Part shown: positions 44,944 to 52,886 of the stretch, piece by piece
Layout of the letters: each line of letters opens with the position of its first letter
How positions within the stretch are numbered: position 1 is the first letter of the stretch
NCBI RefSeq assembly: GCF_022385335.1
Contig: NZ_CP092431.1
Span: 1,612,001 to 1,676,000 of the forward strand
DNA length: 64,000 nucleotides
Direction: 5' to 3'
Source: Streptomyces deccanensis
GTDB taxonomy: Bacteria; Actinomycetota; Actinomycetes; Streptomycetales; Streptomycetaceae
Translations under genes and position numbers: made by a program
The notes under the pieces: generated by a model
What the model saw: the letters and a program-made list of their open reading frames with translations, nothing else
Database searches by the model: none
Told to the model about the DNA's origin: nothing

Positions 44944-45825
44944 ATGCCGCGCCCGTTCCGTTTCGGAGTCAATCTGCTCAGCCCCACGTCGGGCGGGGAG
45001 TGGCGCGCGAAGTGCCGCCGCGCCGAACAGCTCGGCTACGACGTGATCCTGGTCCCCGACCATCTGGGCATGCCGGCCCCGTTCCCGTCCCTGGTGGCCG
45101 CGGCGGAGGCGACCGAGCGGCCCCGGCTCGGCACGTTCGTGCTCAACGCGGGTTTCTGGAACCCGACGCTGCTCGCCCGTGAGGTCGCCACCACGGACGC
45201 GCTGACCGGGGGGCGGCTGGAGCTGGGACTCGGCACCGGGTACGTGGAGGCCGAGCACGAGACGGCGGGGCTGCCGTGGGGGTCGCCTGGCGAGCGGGTC
45301 GACCATCTGCTGCGCACGGTCGAGGAGTTGGACCGGCTCCTCGGTTCCGCCGACTACCAACCCCGCCCCGCGCAGCGGCCCCGGGTGCCGCTGCTGATCG
45401 GCGCCAACGGTGACCGGATGCTGCGCCTCACCGCCGAGCACGCGGACATCGCGGCGTTCACGGGCGCGCGGACGGTCGCGGGCGGGAAGCTGGAACCGCT
45501 GACCGCCGAGGAGCTGGACGAACGGGTGGGCCGGTACCAGGAGTTCGCCGCCGGGCGGAAGGAACCCGCCGAACTCAACCTGCTGATCCAGATCGTCGAA
45601 CTGACCGAGGACCGGGCCGCCGCCGTGCGGCCGTGGCTCGGCCACCTGCCGAACCTGACCGAGGAACAGGTCCTGCAACTGCCGCTGGTCCTGGTGGGGA
45701 CCCTGGACGAGATCGTCGCCCAGGTCCTGTCCCAGCGAGAACGGTACGGCTTCTCGTATCTGACCGTCCTGGAACCGAACATGGAGATCTTCGCGAAGGT
45801 CATCGAGGCACTCCAGGGCAGGTGA
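44944..45825 (+). CDS. LLM-class F420-dependent oxidoreductase
   Basis: A 293-residue luciferase-like TIM-barrel oxidoreductase (FRFGVNLLSPTSGGEW, LTGGRLELGLGTGYVEAEH). Actinobacterial members of this group use coenzyme F420; the substrate is not predictable. The ATG follows GAGGAGAG, 50 bp after the permease gene. Confidence 0.85.
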   Translation: MPRPFRFGVNLLSPTSGGEWRAKCRRAEQLGYDVILVPDHLGMPAPFPSLVAAAEATERPRLGTFVLNAGFWNPTLLAREVATTDALTGGRLELGLGTGYVEAEHETAGLPWGSPGERVDHLLRTVEELDRLLGSADYQPRPAQRPRVPLLIGANGDRMLRLTAEHADIAAFTGARTVAGGKLEPLTAEELDERVGRYQEFAAGRKEPAELNLLIQIVELTEDRAAAVRPWLGHLPNLTEEQVLQLPLVLVGTLDEIVAQVLSQRERYGFSYLTVLEPNMEIFAKVIEALQGR

Positions 45826-45892
45826 CCCCGTCCGGCCCGTCCGGATCCTGGAATTCCCGGTCGCGGTCCGGCGCTCGTGATCGGATCCGCTC

Positions 45893-46318
45893 ATGACCGA
45901 TCTGCGCATACGGGCCGCGACGCCCGACGATCTCGACGCCGTGCTCGCCTTCTGGAAGGTGGCCGCCGAGGGGACGAGCATCAGTGACGACCGGGAGGGG
46001 GTCGAACGGCTGGTGGCCCGCGACCCCGAGACACTGATCCTCGCCGAGCTGGACGGCGAACTGGTGGGCACTGTGATCGCCGGCTTCGACGGCTGGCGGT
46101 GCCATCTGTACCGGCTCGCGGTGCACCCCGGGCGGCGCCGCAGGGGCATCGGTTCGGCGCTGCTCGCCGCGGCCGAGGAGCGGTTCGTACGGCTCGGCGG
46201 GCGGCGCGGCGACGCGATGGTGCTCGTCCGCAACGAGACGGCCCAGCATGCCTGGCGGGCGGCGGGGTACGCGCCGGAGGAGAAGTGGCGGCGCTGGGTG
46301 AAGCCGCTCGGAGACTGA
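45893..46318 (+). CDS. GNAT-family N-acetyltransferase
   Basis: A 141-residue acetyltransferase with the acetyl-CoA pyrophosphate loop LAVHPGRRRRGIGSALLAAAE (Arg/Gln-x-x-Gly-x-Gly/Ala type, near 75-95) and a C-terminal NETAQHAWRAAGY. Substrate unknown. Confidence 0.85.
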   Translation: MTDLRIRAATPDDLDAVLAFWKVAAEGTSISDDREGVERLVARDPETLILAELDGELVGTVIAGFDGWRCHLYRLAVHPGRRRRGIGSALLAAAEERFVRLGGRRGDAMVLVRNETAQHAWRAAGYAPEEKWRRWVKPLGD

Positions 46319-46390
46319 CCGTCGCGCACCGCTCGATCACGCGGTGAGGGAACCGGGGAACGTGTGACCGACACGCCTTTGCCGATCCTT

Positions 46391-46527
46391 TACCATGGGT
46401 GGACCCGTCAACCTCTACGGAAAGGTTGTGAGCGTCCGCCCATGGGCGAGCCTCCCAGTACCAGCGCCGGCGCCCGACGTCGCGCGATCCTCCCGCCCCT
46501 GTCCGACCATGGGACGGAGGTGACCCG
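46391..46527 (+). promoter_or_regulatory. Leader of the CNNM/CBS gene pair
   Basis: TACCAT (46391-46396) is a fair -10 for a long leader. It contains AACCT-7 nt-AGGTT (46413-46429) and the palindrome GCCCATGGGC (46438-46447), so it may be structured. I compared it by eye with the M-box magnesium riboswitch and saw no match. Confidence 0.35.
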
Positions 46528-47865
46528 ATGATCGAAGTGCTCCTCCTTCTGGTGGCGGTGCTGCTCTCGCTGATCTGTGGCGCCTTCGTCGCCGCGGAGT
46601 TCTCCCTCACCACGGTGGACCGGGGCCGCCTGGAGCGGGCCGTGGAGCGCGGCGAACGGGGTGCCGCGGGCGCCCTCAAGGCCGTACGGAACCTGACGTT
46701 CCAGCTCTCCGGCGCCCAGCTCGGGATCACCGTCACCAACCTGGTGGTCGGCATGCTCGCCGAGCCGTCCATCGCCAAGCTGATCGCGGGCCCGCTGGAG
46801 GCGGTCGGCGTACCGAGCTCCGCGTCGCGTTCGGTGGCCCTCGTGATCGGTACGGCGCTGTCGACCGTCGTACTGATGGTCGTCGGCGAGCTGGTGCCCA
46901 AGAACTGGGCGATCTCCGCGCCGCTGCCGGTGGCGAAGAAGGTGGCGAACCCGCAGCGCTGGTTCAGCGCCGCGTTCCGGCCGTTCATCACCCATCTCAA
47001 CAACACCGCCAACCGTCTCGTACGGCTCTTCGGCATCGAGCCGGCCGAGGAGCTGGCCTCCGCGCGCGGCCCCCAGGAACTGGCGGCCCTCGCCCGGCAC
47101 TCCGCCAAGGAGGGCGCCCTGGAGGAGGACACCGCCGAGCTGTTCGTGCGCACGCTGAACCTGGCCGATCTGACCGCGGAGAACGTGATGACCCCGCGCG
47201 TCCAGGTCATCGCCCTCGAGGCCCAGGCGACCTGCGAGGACGTGGCCAACGCGACTCGGGCCACCGGCCTGTCCCGCTTCCCCGTCTACCGGGGCGGCCT
47301 GGACACGGTCGTCGGCACCGTGCACATCAAGGACGTCCTCGCCGTGCCCGCCGAGCGCCGGCTGCGCACGTCCGTCGCCGAACTGCTGCGCGAGCCGCTG
47401 CTCGTGCCCGAGTCGCTGACCGTCGACCGGGTCCTCGACCGGCTCTCCGGCAAGCGCACGATGGCCGTCGTCATCGACGAGTACGGCGGCACCGCCGGCG
47501 TCGTGACCCTGGAGGACATCGTCGAGGAGGTCGTCGGCGAGGTCCGCGACGAGCACGACCCGCACGAGACACCCGACCTGGCCCCCGTCGGCACCGACGA
47601 GAACGGCCGGGAGCTGTACTCGGCCGACGGCTCGGCCCGCACCGACCAGCTCGCCCGCGTCGGCCTGCGCGCGCCCGAGGGACCGTACGAGACCCTCGCG
47701 GGCCTCGTCGCCACCGAACTGGGCCGTATCCCGGCCGTCGGAGACAGCGTGGATGTCGTCGGCTGGCGGCTCGACGTGGTGGACGCGGCCGGGCGCCGGG
47801 CCGCGCGGGTGCTGCTGCACGCGCCGGTGGCGTCCGCCGAGGAGCACGAGGAGGAGACCCGATGA
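46528..47865 (+). CDS. CNNM/CorC-type hemolysin-family membrane protein (three-domain)
   Basis: A 445-residue protein. The N-terminal DUF21/CNNM membrane domain (about 1-195), a CBS pair (about 210-335; ENVMTPRVQVIAL, SRFPVYRGG, VVIDEYGGTAGVVTLEDIVEE) and a C-terminal CorC_HlyC domain (about 350-435) are in the usual order. Such proteins are linked to magnesium or cobalt efflux. GGAGG precedes the ATG. It overlaps its shorter paralogue by ATGA. Confidence 0.92.
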   Translation: MIEVLLLLVAVLLSLICGAFVAAEFSLTTVDRGRLERAVERGERGAAGALKAVRNLTFQLSGAQLGITVTNLVVGMLAEPSIAKLIAGPLEAVGVPSSASRSVALVIGTALSTVVLMVVGELVPKNWAISAPLPVAKKVANPQRWFSAAFRPFITHLNNTANRLVRLFGIEPAEELASARGPQELAALARHSAKEGALEEDTAELFVRTLNLADLTAENVMTPRVQVIALEAQATCEDVANATRATGLSRFPVYRGGLDTVVGTVHIKDVLAVPAERRLRTSVAELLREPLLVPESLTVDRVLDRLSGKRTMAVVIDEYGGTAGVVTLEDIVEEVVGEVRDEHDPHETPDLAPVGTDENGRELYSADGSARTDQLARVGLRAPEGPYETLAGLVATELGRIPAVGDSVDVVGWRLDVVDAAGRRAARVLLHAPVASAEEHEEETR

Positions 47866-48878
47866 CCGCCGTCCAGCTGCTGATCGGTTTCGCGACGCTG
47901 GTCGTCAACGCCTTCTTCGTGGGCGCCGAGTTCGCCCTGATCTCCGTACGCCGCAGCCAGATCGAACCGTACGCCGAACAGGGCGACCGCAGAGCTCGCA
48001 GCGTGCTGTGGGGTCTGCAGCACGTCTCCGCGCTGATGGCGGCCGCGCAGCTCGGCATCACGCTGTGCACCCTGGTCCTGGGTGTCGTCGCGGAACCGGC
48101 GATCGAGCACCTGCTGGAGCCGCTGTTCCACGCGATGGGTGTGCCGGAGGGCGCCGGGCACGCGATCTCCTTCGTGATCGCCCTGACGCTCGCCACCTAT
48201 CTCCACATGCTGCTCGGCGAGATGGTGCCGAAGAACATCGCCCTCGCGGAGCCGGTGCGCAGCGCCCTGCTGCTCGGGCCGCCGCTGGTGACGCTGTCGC
48301 GGGCGCTGCGCCCGGTGATCTTCACCGTCAACGCCTTCGCGAACACGCTGCTGAAGCTGATGCGGATCGAGACGAAGGACGAGGTCGCGGCGACCTTCTC
48401 GGACACCGAGCTGGCCCGTCTCGTCGCGGACTCCAGCGAGGCCGGCCTCATCGACGACCGCGCGCAGGAACGGCTGCGGGACGCGCTCGAACTGGGCCGC
48501 CGGCCCGTGCGCGACGTCGTCCTCCCGCTGGAGCGGGTGGTCTACGCGGGCATGGGGGTCACACCGGAGGAGCTGGAGCGGCTGTCGGCCGAGTCCGGGT
48601 TCTCCCGCTTCCCCGTGGTCGACGAGGGGCGCCGGATCGTGGGCTACCTCCATGTGAAGGACGCGCTCGACGCGGCCCCTCGGGACGTGCCGTTCTCCGT
48701 CCGGGACATGCGGTCCATCGCCCGGGTCCGGGAGACCACACCGCTGGACGACGTCCTCACCGCGATGCGCCGCAGCCGCACGCACCTGGCGGCCGTACTG
48801 GGCGGCGACGGCCGACTCGCGGGCATCGTCACCATGGAGGACGTCCTCCGGGAACTGTTCGGCCAGCCGACCGCCTGA
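47862..48878 (+). CDS. CNNM/CBS membrane protein, shorter paralogue
   Basis: A 338-residue paralogue of the preceding protein with CNNM (about 1-190) and CBS pair (about 205-335; RDVVLPLERVVYAG, GFSRFPVVDEGRRIVGYLHVKD), but without the C-terminal CorC_HlyC domain. Translation is coupled through ATGA. The two probably act as a heteromeric ion transporter. Confidence 0.92.
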   Translation: MTAVQLLIGFATLVVNAFFVGAEFALISVRRSQIEPYAEQGDRRARSVLWGLQHVSALMAAAQLGITLCTLVLGVVAEPAIEHLLEPLFHAMGVPEGAGHAISFVIALTLATYLHMLLGEMVPKNIALAEPVRSALLLGPPLVTLSRALRPVIFTVNAFANTLLKLMRIETKDEVAATFSDTELARLVADSSEAGLIDDRAQERLRDALELGRRPVRDVVLPLERVVYAGMGVTPEELERLSAESGFSRFPVVDEGRRIVGYLHVKDALDAAPRDVPFSVRDMRSIARVRETTPLDDVLTAMRRSRTHLAAVLGGDGRLAGIVTMEDVLRELFGQPTA

Positions 48879-48960
48879 GGCATCCTGCCGATCGCCGCGT
48901 GATCCGCCGCCGCCCGCCCGCCCGCCGCCCGCCTCGGGCCGGGGGCGGCGGGCGGCTGGT

Positions 48961-49137
48961 CGGCTGCTCGGTGGGCTCGGACGGCTGGCGACCGTCCGTG
49001 TCGGCGCTCGGCTGGGGGCTGGGGGCTGGGGGCTGGGGGCTGGCAGCTCACGGTTGGCGGCCGGCAGACGGCCGATGGCGGCGACGGCGGGCGGACGGCT
49101 GGTCGGCTGACTGACGGGCGGCTGCTCTGCGGCGCGG
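48961..49137 (+). repeat. Long direct repeat, copy A (177 bp)
   Basis: Begins CGGCTGCTCGGTGGGCTCGG and ends TGCTCTGCGGCGCGG. It contains four GCTGGGG heptamers plus a partial one (49011-49045). It matches copy B over its whole length with three base differences and one extra heptamer. Confidence 0.95.
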
Positions 49138-49196
49138 ACGGCTGGCGGCGGACGGCGGACGGTGGTCGGCGGACGGCGGTCGGCGGACGGCGGACG

Positions 49197-49252
49197 GTGG
49201 TCGGCGGTCGCCTGGCGGCGGGCGGTGGTCGGCGGTCGCCTGGCGGCGGGCG
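49197..49252 (+). repeat. 28-bp perfect tandem duplication between the long repeats
   Basis: Two identical units beginning GTGGTCGGCGGTCGCCTGGC. The DNA from 49143 to this point is made of degenerate GGTCGGCGGACGGC-type units. Confidence 0.95.
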
Positions 49253-49420
49253 GCTGCTCGGCGGGCTCGGACGGCCGGCGACCGTCCGTGTCGGCGCTCG
49301 GCTGGGGGCTGGGGGCTGGGGGCTGGCAGCTCACGGTTGGCGGCCGGCAGACGGCCGATGGCGGCGACGGCGGGCGAACGGCTGGTCGGCTGACTGACGG
49401 GCGGCTGCTCTGCGGCGCGG
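49251..49420 (+). repeat. Long direct repeat, copy B (170 bp)
   Basis: Near-identical to copy A, 290 bp downstream of it, with three GCTGGGG heptamers plus a partial one. The 7-bp length difference equals one heptamer, so the copies have diverged mainly by slippage. Confidence 0.95.
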
Positions 49421-49506
49421 CCGGCGGCCGGCGGCCGGCGGCTGGCAGCTGGCGGCGGACGGCGGCTGTGAGCAAGGTGACCGACCGCTGGGTATGTGCT
49501 TCGGGG

Positions 49507-49512
49507 TACCAT
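49507..49512 (+). promoter_or_regulatory. Probable -10 box of the SGNH hydrolase gene
   Basis: TACCAT lies 10 nt before the ATG at 49523, so transcription would start at or next to the start codon (leaderless or nearly so). No Shine-Dalgarno is present, which fits. Confidence 0.5.
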
Positions 49513-49522
49513 TTTTGACGCC

Positions 49523-50335
49523 ATGCAGACGACTTCCAGCCCCGCCGGTTCTCCCGCCCCCGGTCCCGCGTACACCAGCCTCGTCACGGTCGGGGACTCC
49601 TTCACCGAAGGCATGTCCGACCTCCTCCCCGACGGTACGTACCGTGGCTGGGCGGACCTCCTCGCCGGCCGCATGGCCGCGCGGACGCCCGGCTTCCGGT
49701 ACGCCAATCTCGCGGTGCGCGGGAAGCTGATCGGCCAGATCGTCGCCGAGCAGGTGGAGGTCGCGGCCGCGATGGAGGCGGACGTCATCACCCTGGTCGG
49801 CGGCCTGAACGACACGCTCCGGCCGAAGTGCGACATGGGCCGGGTGCGCGGCCTGCTGGAGGAGGCGGTGGAGCGTCTCGCCCCCTCATGCAAGCAGCTC
49901 GTCCTGATGCGCAGCCCCGGCCGCCAGGGCCCCGTCCTGGAACGGTTCCGGCCGCGCATGGAGGAGCTGTTCGCGTGCGTCGACGACCTGGCCGCCCGGC
50001 ACGGCGCCCTCGTCGTCGACCTCTACGGCGCCGCCTCGCTGAGCGATCCCCGCATGTGGGACGTGGACCGGCTGCACCTGACCGCCGAAGGGCACCGCCG
50101 GGTCGCCGAGGCGGTCTGGCAGACGCTCGGCCACGAGGCGGAGGACCCGGAGTGGCGGACGCCGATGCCGGTCACCCCGCCGCCCGGCTGGACCGCCCGC
50201 CAGGTGGCCCACGCGCGGTTCGCCCGGCAGTACCTGCTGCCGTGGATAGGGCGCCGTCTCACCGGCCGCTCCTCCGGCGACGGCAGGCCGGCCAAGCGCC
50301 CCGAGTTGCTGCCGTACGAGGGCCCACTAGCGTAG
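49523..50335 (+). CDS. SGNH/GDSL-family hydrolase
   Basis: A 270-residue esterase-like protein. Block I is VTVGDSFTEGM (Ser near 28), the Gly in NLAVRGKLIGQ, Asn in LVGGLNDTLRP and the Asp-His pair in DVDRLHLTAEGHRRVAE. No signal peptide, so cytoplasmic; substrate unknown. I chose the ATG at MQTTSSPAG; an upstream in-frame TTG-type start overlaps the promoter. Confidence 0.87.
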   Translation: MQTTSSPAGSPAPGPAYTSLVTVGDSFTEGMSDLLPDGTYRGWADLLAGRMAARTPGFRYANLAVRGKLIGQIVAEQVEVAAAMEADVITLVGGLNDTLRPKCDMGRVRGLLEEAVERLAPSCKQLVLMRSPGRQGPVLERFRPRMEELFACVDDLAARHGALVVDLYGAASLSDPRMWDVDRLHLTAEGHRRVAEAVWQTLGHEAEDPEWRTPMPVTPPPGWTARQVAHARFARQYLLPWIGRRLTGRSSGDGRPAKRPELLPYEGPLA

Positions 50336-50360
50336 GGAGCCGTCCTACCGGGAGGCCTGC

Positions 50361-50696
50361 GTGACCACGACCGTGATCAACCTGAAGGGCCGCATCCGCG
50401 ACTTCGGCCCCCGGCTCGAGTTCGCCCCCAGCGACCTCGTCTACATCGGACGCCGCTGGACCATGGGCCACTGGGACCTGCCGCAGCACCCGCTCTACAA
50501 CCCGTTCCAGTACGACACCGAGAAGAAGAAGCGCGACGGGACACGGGCCGAGGTGATGGCGAAGTACCGGGAGTACCTGACCGCCGACCCCGAGCTGATG
50601 GCCCTCGTCCCGGAGCTGCGCGGCAGGACGCTGGCCTGCTGGTGCGCGCCCGAGCCGTGCCACGGAGACATCCTGGCGGAGCTGGCGGACGCGTAG
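50361..50696 (+). CDS. DUF4326-family protein
   Basis: A 111-residue protein with the conserved C-terminal LACWCAPEPCHGDILAEL and N-terminal DLVYIGRRW, patterns of DUF4326. Two Cys and a His in this motif may bind metal. GTG start after GGGAGG, 25 bp after the hydrolase gene. Function unknown. Confidence 0.82.
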   Translation: MTTTVINLKGRIRDFGPRLEFAPSDLVYIGRRWTMGHWDLPQHPLYNPFQYDTEKKKRDGTRAEVMAKYREYLTADPELMALVPELRGRTLACWCAPEPCHGDILAELADA

Positions 50697-50788
50697 TCCC
50701 CGCAGGCACCCTGCGGATCGTCGCCGCACGTCGGCGGCATGAGAAGTCACTCATTCCCCTCTCACACCTGATTCACCGGGGCGGCTCA

Positions 50789-50837
50789 AGCTGAAGGTCA
50801 GCTGAAGACACCTTCGCTTCACCTTGCGTTCACCCGG
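50789..50837 (+). promoter_or_regulatory. 11-bp-spaced direct repeats upstream of the ATP-grasp operon (PHO-box-like)
   Basis: AGCTGAAG occurs at 50789 and 50800 (11-bp step). GCTTCACCTTG and CGTTCACCCGG (50816-50837) form two adjacent 11-nt units, close to the GTTCACC direct repeats bound by PhoP in Streptomyces. The last unit runs into the Shine-Dalgarno GGAGG (50836-50840). Either PhoP or the OmpR-type regulator encoded in this operon could bind. Confidence 0.55.
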
Positions 50838-50845
50838 AGGACACC

Positions 50846-51235
50846 ATGTCGCGCATCCTGGTCGTGGAGGACGAGCCGCACATAGCGACCCTCGTGGTCA
50901 AGGCGCTGCGCCGGGACGGGCATGACGTCGTGCTGTCCGAAGACGGCGAAGTGGGGCTGTTCATCGCCGAGGCGGACGGCGTCGACTGTGTCGTTCTCGA
51001 TCTCGGCCTGCCCGGACTGCCGGGCGGGGCGATGCTCGGGATGCTGCGCGAGGACCATCAGGAGCTGCCGGTCGTGGTGCTGACCGGGTACGACGATCCC
51101 GAGCACCGGGCGGAGTGTCTGGCCGCCGGGGCCAATGTGTTCCTGACCAAGCCGTTCACCGTCACCGCGCTGCGCGGCGCGGTGCGTGAGCAGCTCGCCG
51201 TGGCGGGGGCCGCAGCCGCCTGGGGCTGCCGATGA
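50846..51235 (+). CDS. Stand-alone response-regulator receiver
   Basis: A 129-residue single receiver domain with no output domain. The acidic pair is in VVEDEPHIA, phospho-acceptor Asp in CVVLDLGLPGLPGG (near 52), Thr in VVVLTGYDD and Lys in VFLTKPFT, all intact. First gene of the operon, overlapping the next by ATGA. It may modulate the ATP-grasp enzymes directly or compete for phosphate from the operon's kinase; it resembles the receiver of that operon's OmpR protein (SRIL-EDEP start). Confidence 0.85.
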   Translation: MSRILVVEDEPHIATLVVKALRRDGHDVVLSEDGEVGLFIAEADGVDCVVLDLGLPGLPGGAMLGMLREDHQELPVVVLTGYDDPEHRAECLAAGANVFLTKPFTVTALRGAVREQLAVAGAAAAWGCR

Positions 51236-52089
51236 ACCGCGTGGTGATCCTCACGGACGCCCGGTATCTCGCGCAGCGTATGCCGGGAGCCCTGGTCGAC
51301 GCGTTGCGTGGACGGGCCGCGCCCGCCGTGCTGGCCCCGGCGGACCGGTTGGTCGCCGAGGTCGGGGCGGACGAGGACCCCGCACCGGGGCGGGTGGCGA
51401 CCCGAAGGGCGCTGCTCGCGCTGCGGCCGGGTGACCTGGTCGTGCCCCGGACCCGGAACGCGTTCGCCCTGTCACTGCTGCTGCGGGCCCAGTTGAGCGG
51501 TGTGCGCACGGTCAACCGTTGGGAGGCCGTCCAGGCCGTACGGGACAAGCCGTACACCGTGCAGCTCCTGGCCCGGGCCGGGGTGCCCACACCGGTCACG
51601 TTCCTCGCCGACCGGCCGGACTCGCTGGCCGATCTGCCGGACACCGCCTGGCCGTTGCTGCTGAAGCCCCCGTACGGCGACAACGGCCTCGGGATCGTAC
51701 GGGTGGACTCCCCCGGCGAGCTCCGGCGGTTGCCGTGGTCCGAGGGCATGGTGCTGGCCCAGCACTACGTCGATGTGGCGGGGGTCGACGTGAAGCTGTA
51801 CGGAGCGGGCGACGTGGTGTGGGCGGTGCGGCGCCCCTCGCCGCTGCTCCCGTCGGCGGAACGGAGCGAGCCGGTTCCCCTGCCGGTCACCGACGAGTTG
51901 CGGACGCTCGCGCTCGCCTGCCGGGACGCCTCCGGCCTCGAACTGTACGGCGTGGACGTACTTCCGTCCCCCGACGGGCCGCTGGTGGTCGATGTGAACG
52001 ACTTCCCCAACTACACAGGTATCGCCGAGGCCCCCGACGCGGTCGCCGATCTCGTCGAGTCCCGGCTGACGGAGGTGGTCCCCCTATGA
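51232..52089 (+). CDS. ATP-grasp ligase A (RimK-like)
   Basis: A 285-residue ATP-grasp enzyme. After a pre-grasp region comes the NRWEAVQAVRDKPYTVQLLA segment typical of RimK-type ligases. The nucleotide loop KPPYGDNGLGI is near 143, and metal ligands Asp/Asn are in VVDVNDFPNYTG near 252. These enzymes form amide bonds through acyl-phosphates. It shares only general motifs with the two other ATP-grasp proteins in the operon, so it has its own substrates. Start and stop overlap both neighbours by 4 bp. Confidence 0.85.
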   Translation: MNRVVILTDARYLAQRMPGALVDALRGRAAPAVLAPADRLVAEVGADEDPAPGRVATRRALLALRPGDLVVPRTRNAFALSLLLRAQLSGVRTVNRWEAVQAVRDKPYTVQLLARAGVPTPVTFLADRPDSLADLPDTAWPLLLKPPYGDNGLGIVRVDSPGELRRLPWSEGMVLAQHYVDVAGVDVKLYGAGDVVWAVRRPSPLLPSAERSEPVPLPVTDELRTLALACRDASGLELYGVDVLPSPDGPLVVDVNDFPNYTGIAEAPDAVADLVESRLTEVVPL

Positions 52090-52877
52090 CCGCGACCCTG
52101 GCCGGAAGGCGCGTCGTCCTGGTCCACGGCAAGAAGCCCACACCCCACTCCATCGTCTGGACCGTGCTGGCGGGACTGCGCGCCGAGGGTGCCCGCATCG
52201 GCACCTGGCAGGACGCCCCGGATCTTCCCCGGTCCGTCTTCACCGGCGCCGACCTGGTCGTCCTGCGCTCCGTCCACCCCGTCACCGCGGATCTGGCGCG
52301 GGCCGGCGCCCCACCGGAGGCCTCGTGGTGCAATCCGCCGGAGGCCACGGCGGTGGTCGCGGACCGGGTGGAGACCTGGCGGCGGCTCCTGGCGGCGGAC
52401 CTCCCGGTGCCCGCCGCGCGGGTCGTGCGCGATCCGCGGGCGGTGACCGCCATGGCGGCGGAGGGGCCGGTGGTCGCGAAGACCCCGCTGGGCAGCCGTG
52501 GGGAAGGGGTGACGGTGCTGGAGCAGGGCGACAGCCGTCCCGTCGCCGGCCGGGGCCCCTGGCTGGTCCAGGACCGGATCCCGGGCGACGGCTGGGACCG
52601 CAAGCTGTTCGTGATCGGGTCGCACGTCCACGGCACGCTGCGCCGCTGGCCCGCCCGGTCGCTGTCGGACAAGTGGGGCCGCCCCCTGCGCCTGGACTCC
52701 CGCCTGACGGCACTGGCGCTCGCCGCGGGCGACGTGTTCGGGCTCTGCGCCTACGGCGTGGACGTGATCGACGGGCCGGACGGACCGGTGATCGTCGACG
52801 TGAACGCCTTTCCCGGGTTCAAGGGAGTACCCGGTGCGCCCGGTCTCCTCTTCGACCACCTGCTGGGCCACCTGTAG
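52086..52877 (+). CDS. ATP-grasp ligase B
   Basis: A 263-residue ATP-grasp enzyme starting at ATGA inside the stop of ligase A. Motifs: NPPEATAVVADRVETWRRLL, nucleotide loop AKTPLGSRGEGVTV (near 131), then LVQDRIPGDGWDRKLFVIG and the metal site IVDVNAFPGFKGVPG (near 238). The end of the protein is close to ligase C in pattern (FPG-x-x-GVP), so B and C may derive from one ancestor. Confidence 0.85.
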   Translation: MTATLAGRRVVLVHGKKPTPHSIVWTVLAGLRAEGARIGTWQDAPDLPRSVFTGADLVVLRSVHPVTADLARAGAPPEASWCNPPEATAVVADRVETWRRLLAADLPVPAARVVRDPRAVTAMAAEGPVVAKTPLGSRGEGVTVLEQGDSRPVAGRGPWLVQDRIPGDGWDRKLFVIGSHVHGTLRRWPARSLSDKWGRPLRLDSRLTALALAAGDVFGLCAYGVDVIDGPDGPVIVDVNAFPGFKGVPGAPGLLFDHLLGHL

Positions 52878-52886
52878 GGAGCCGCC

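Larger units (their letters stand above)
48879..49522. other. Intergenic region filled with nested direct repeats
   Basis: A 644-bp gap made largely of repeats (listed separately). The remainder is C/G-rich low-complexity DNA (for example 48903-48957). Long Pro/Arg-rich reading frames on the minus strand are by-products of the repeats. The promoter of the next gene is at the right end. Confidence 0.8.

Noticed and set aside
46391..46527. M-box magnesium riboswitch
   Set aside because: The conserved M-box blocks are not visible; only short palindromes remain, so no riboswitch is claimed.
48961..49420. CRISPR array
   Set aside because: The repeats are 170-177 bp, 28 bp and 7 bp without regular unique spacers, and no cas genes are near.
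47286..49475. Minus-strand Pro/Arg-rich frame through the repeat island
   Set aside because: Its repetitive protein follows directly from the DNA repeats and runs over a real gene; no start site or conserved domain.
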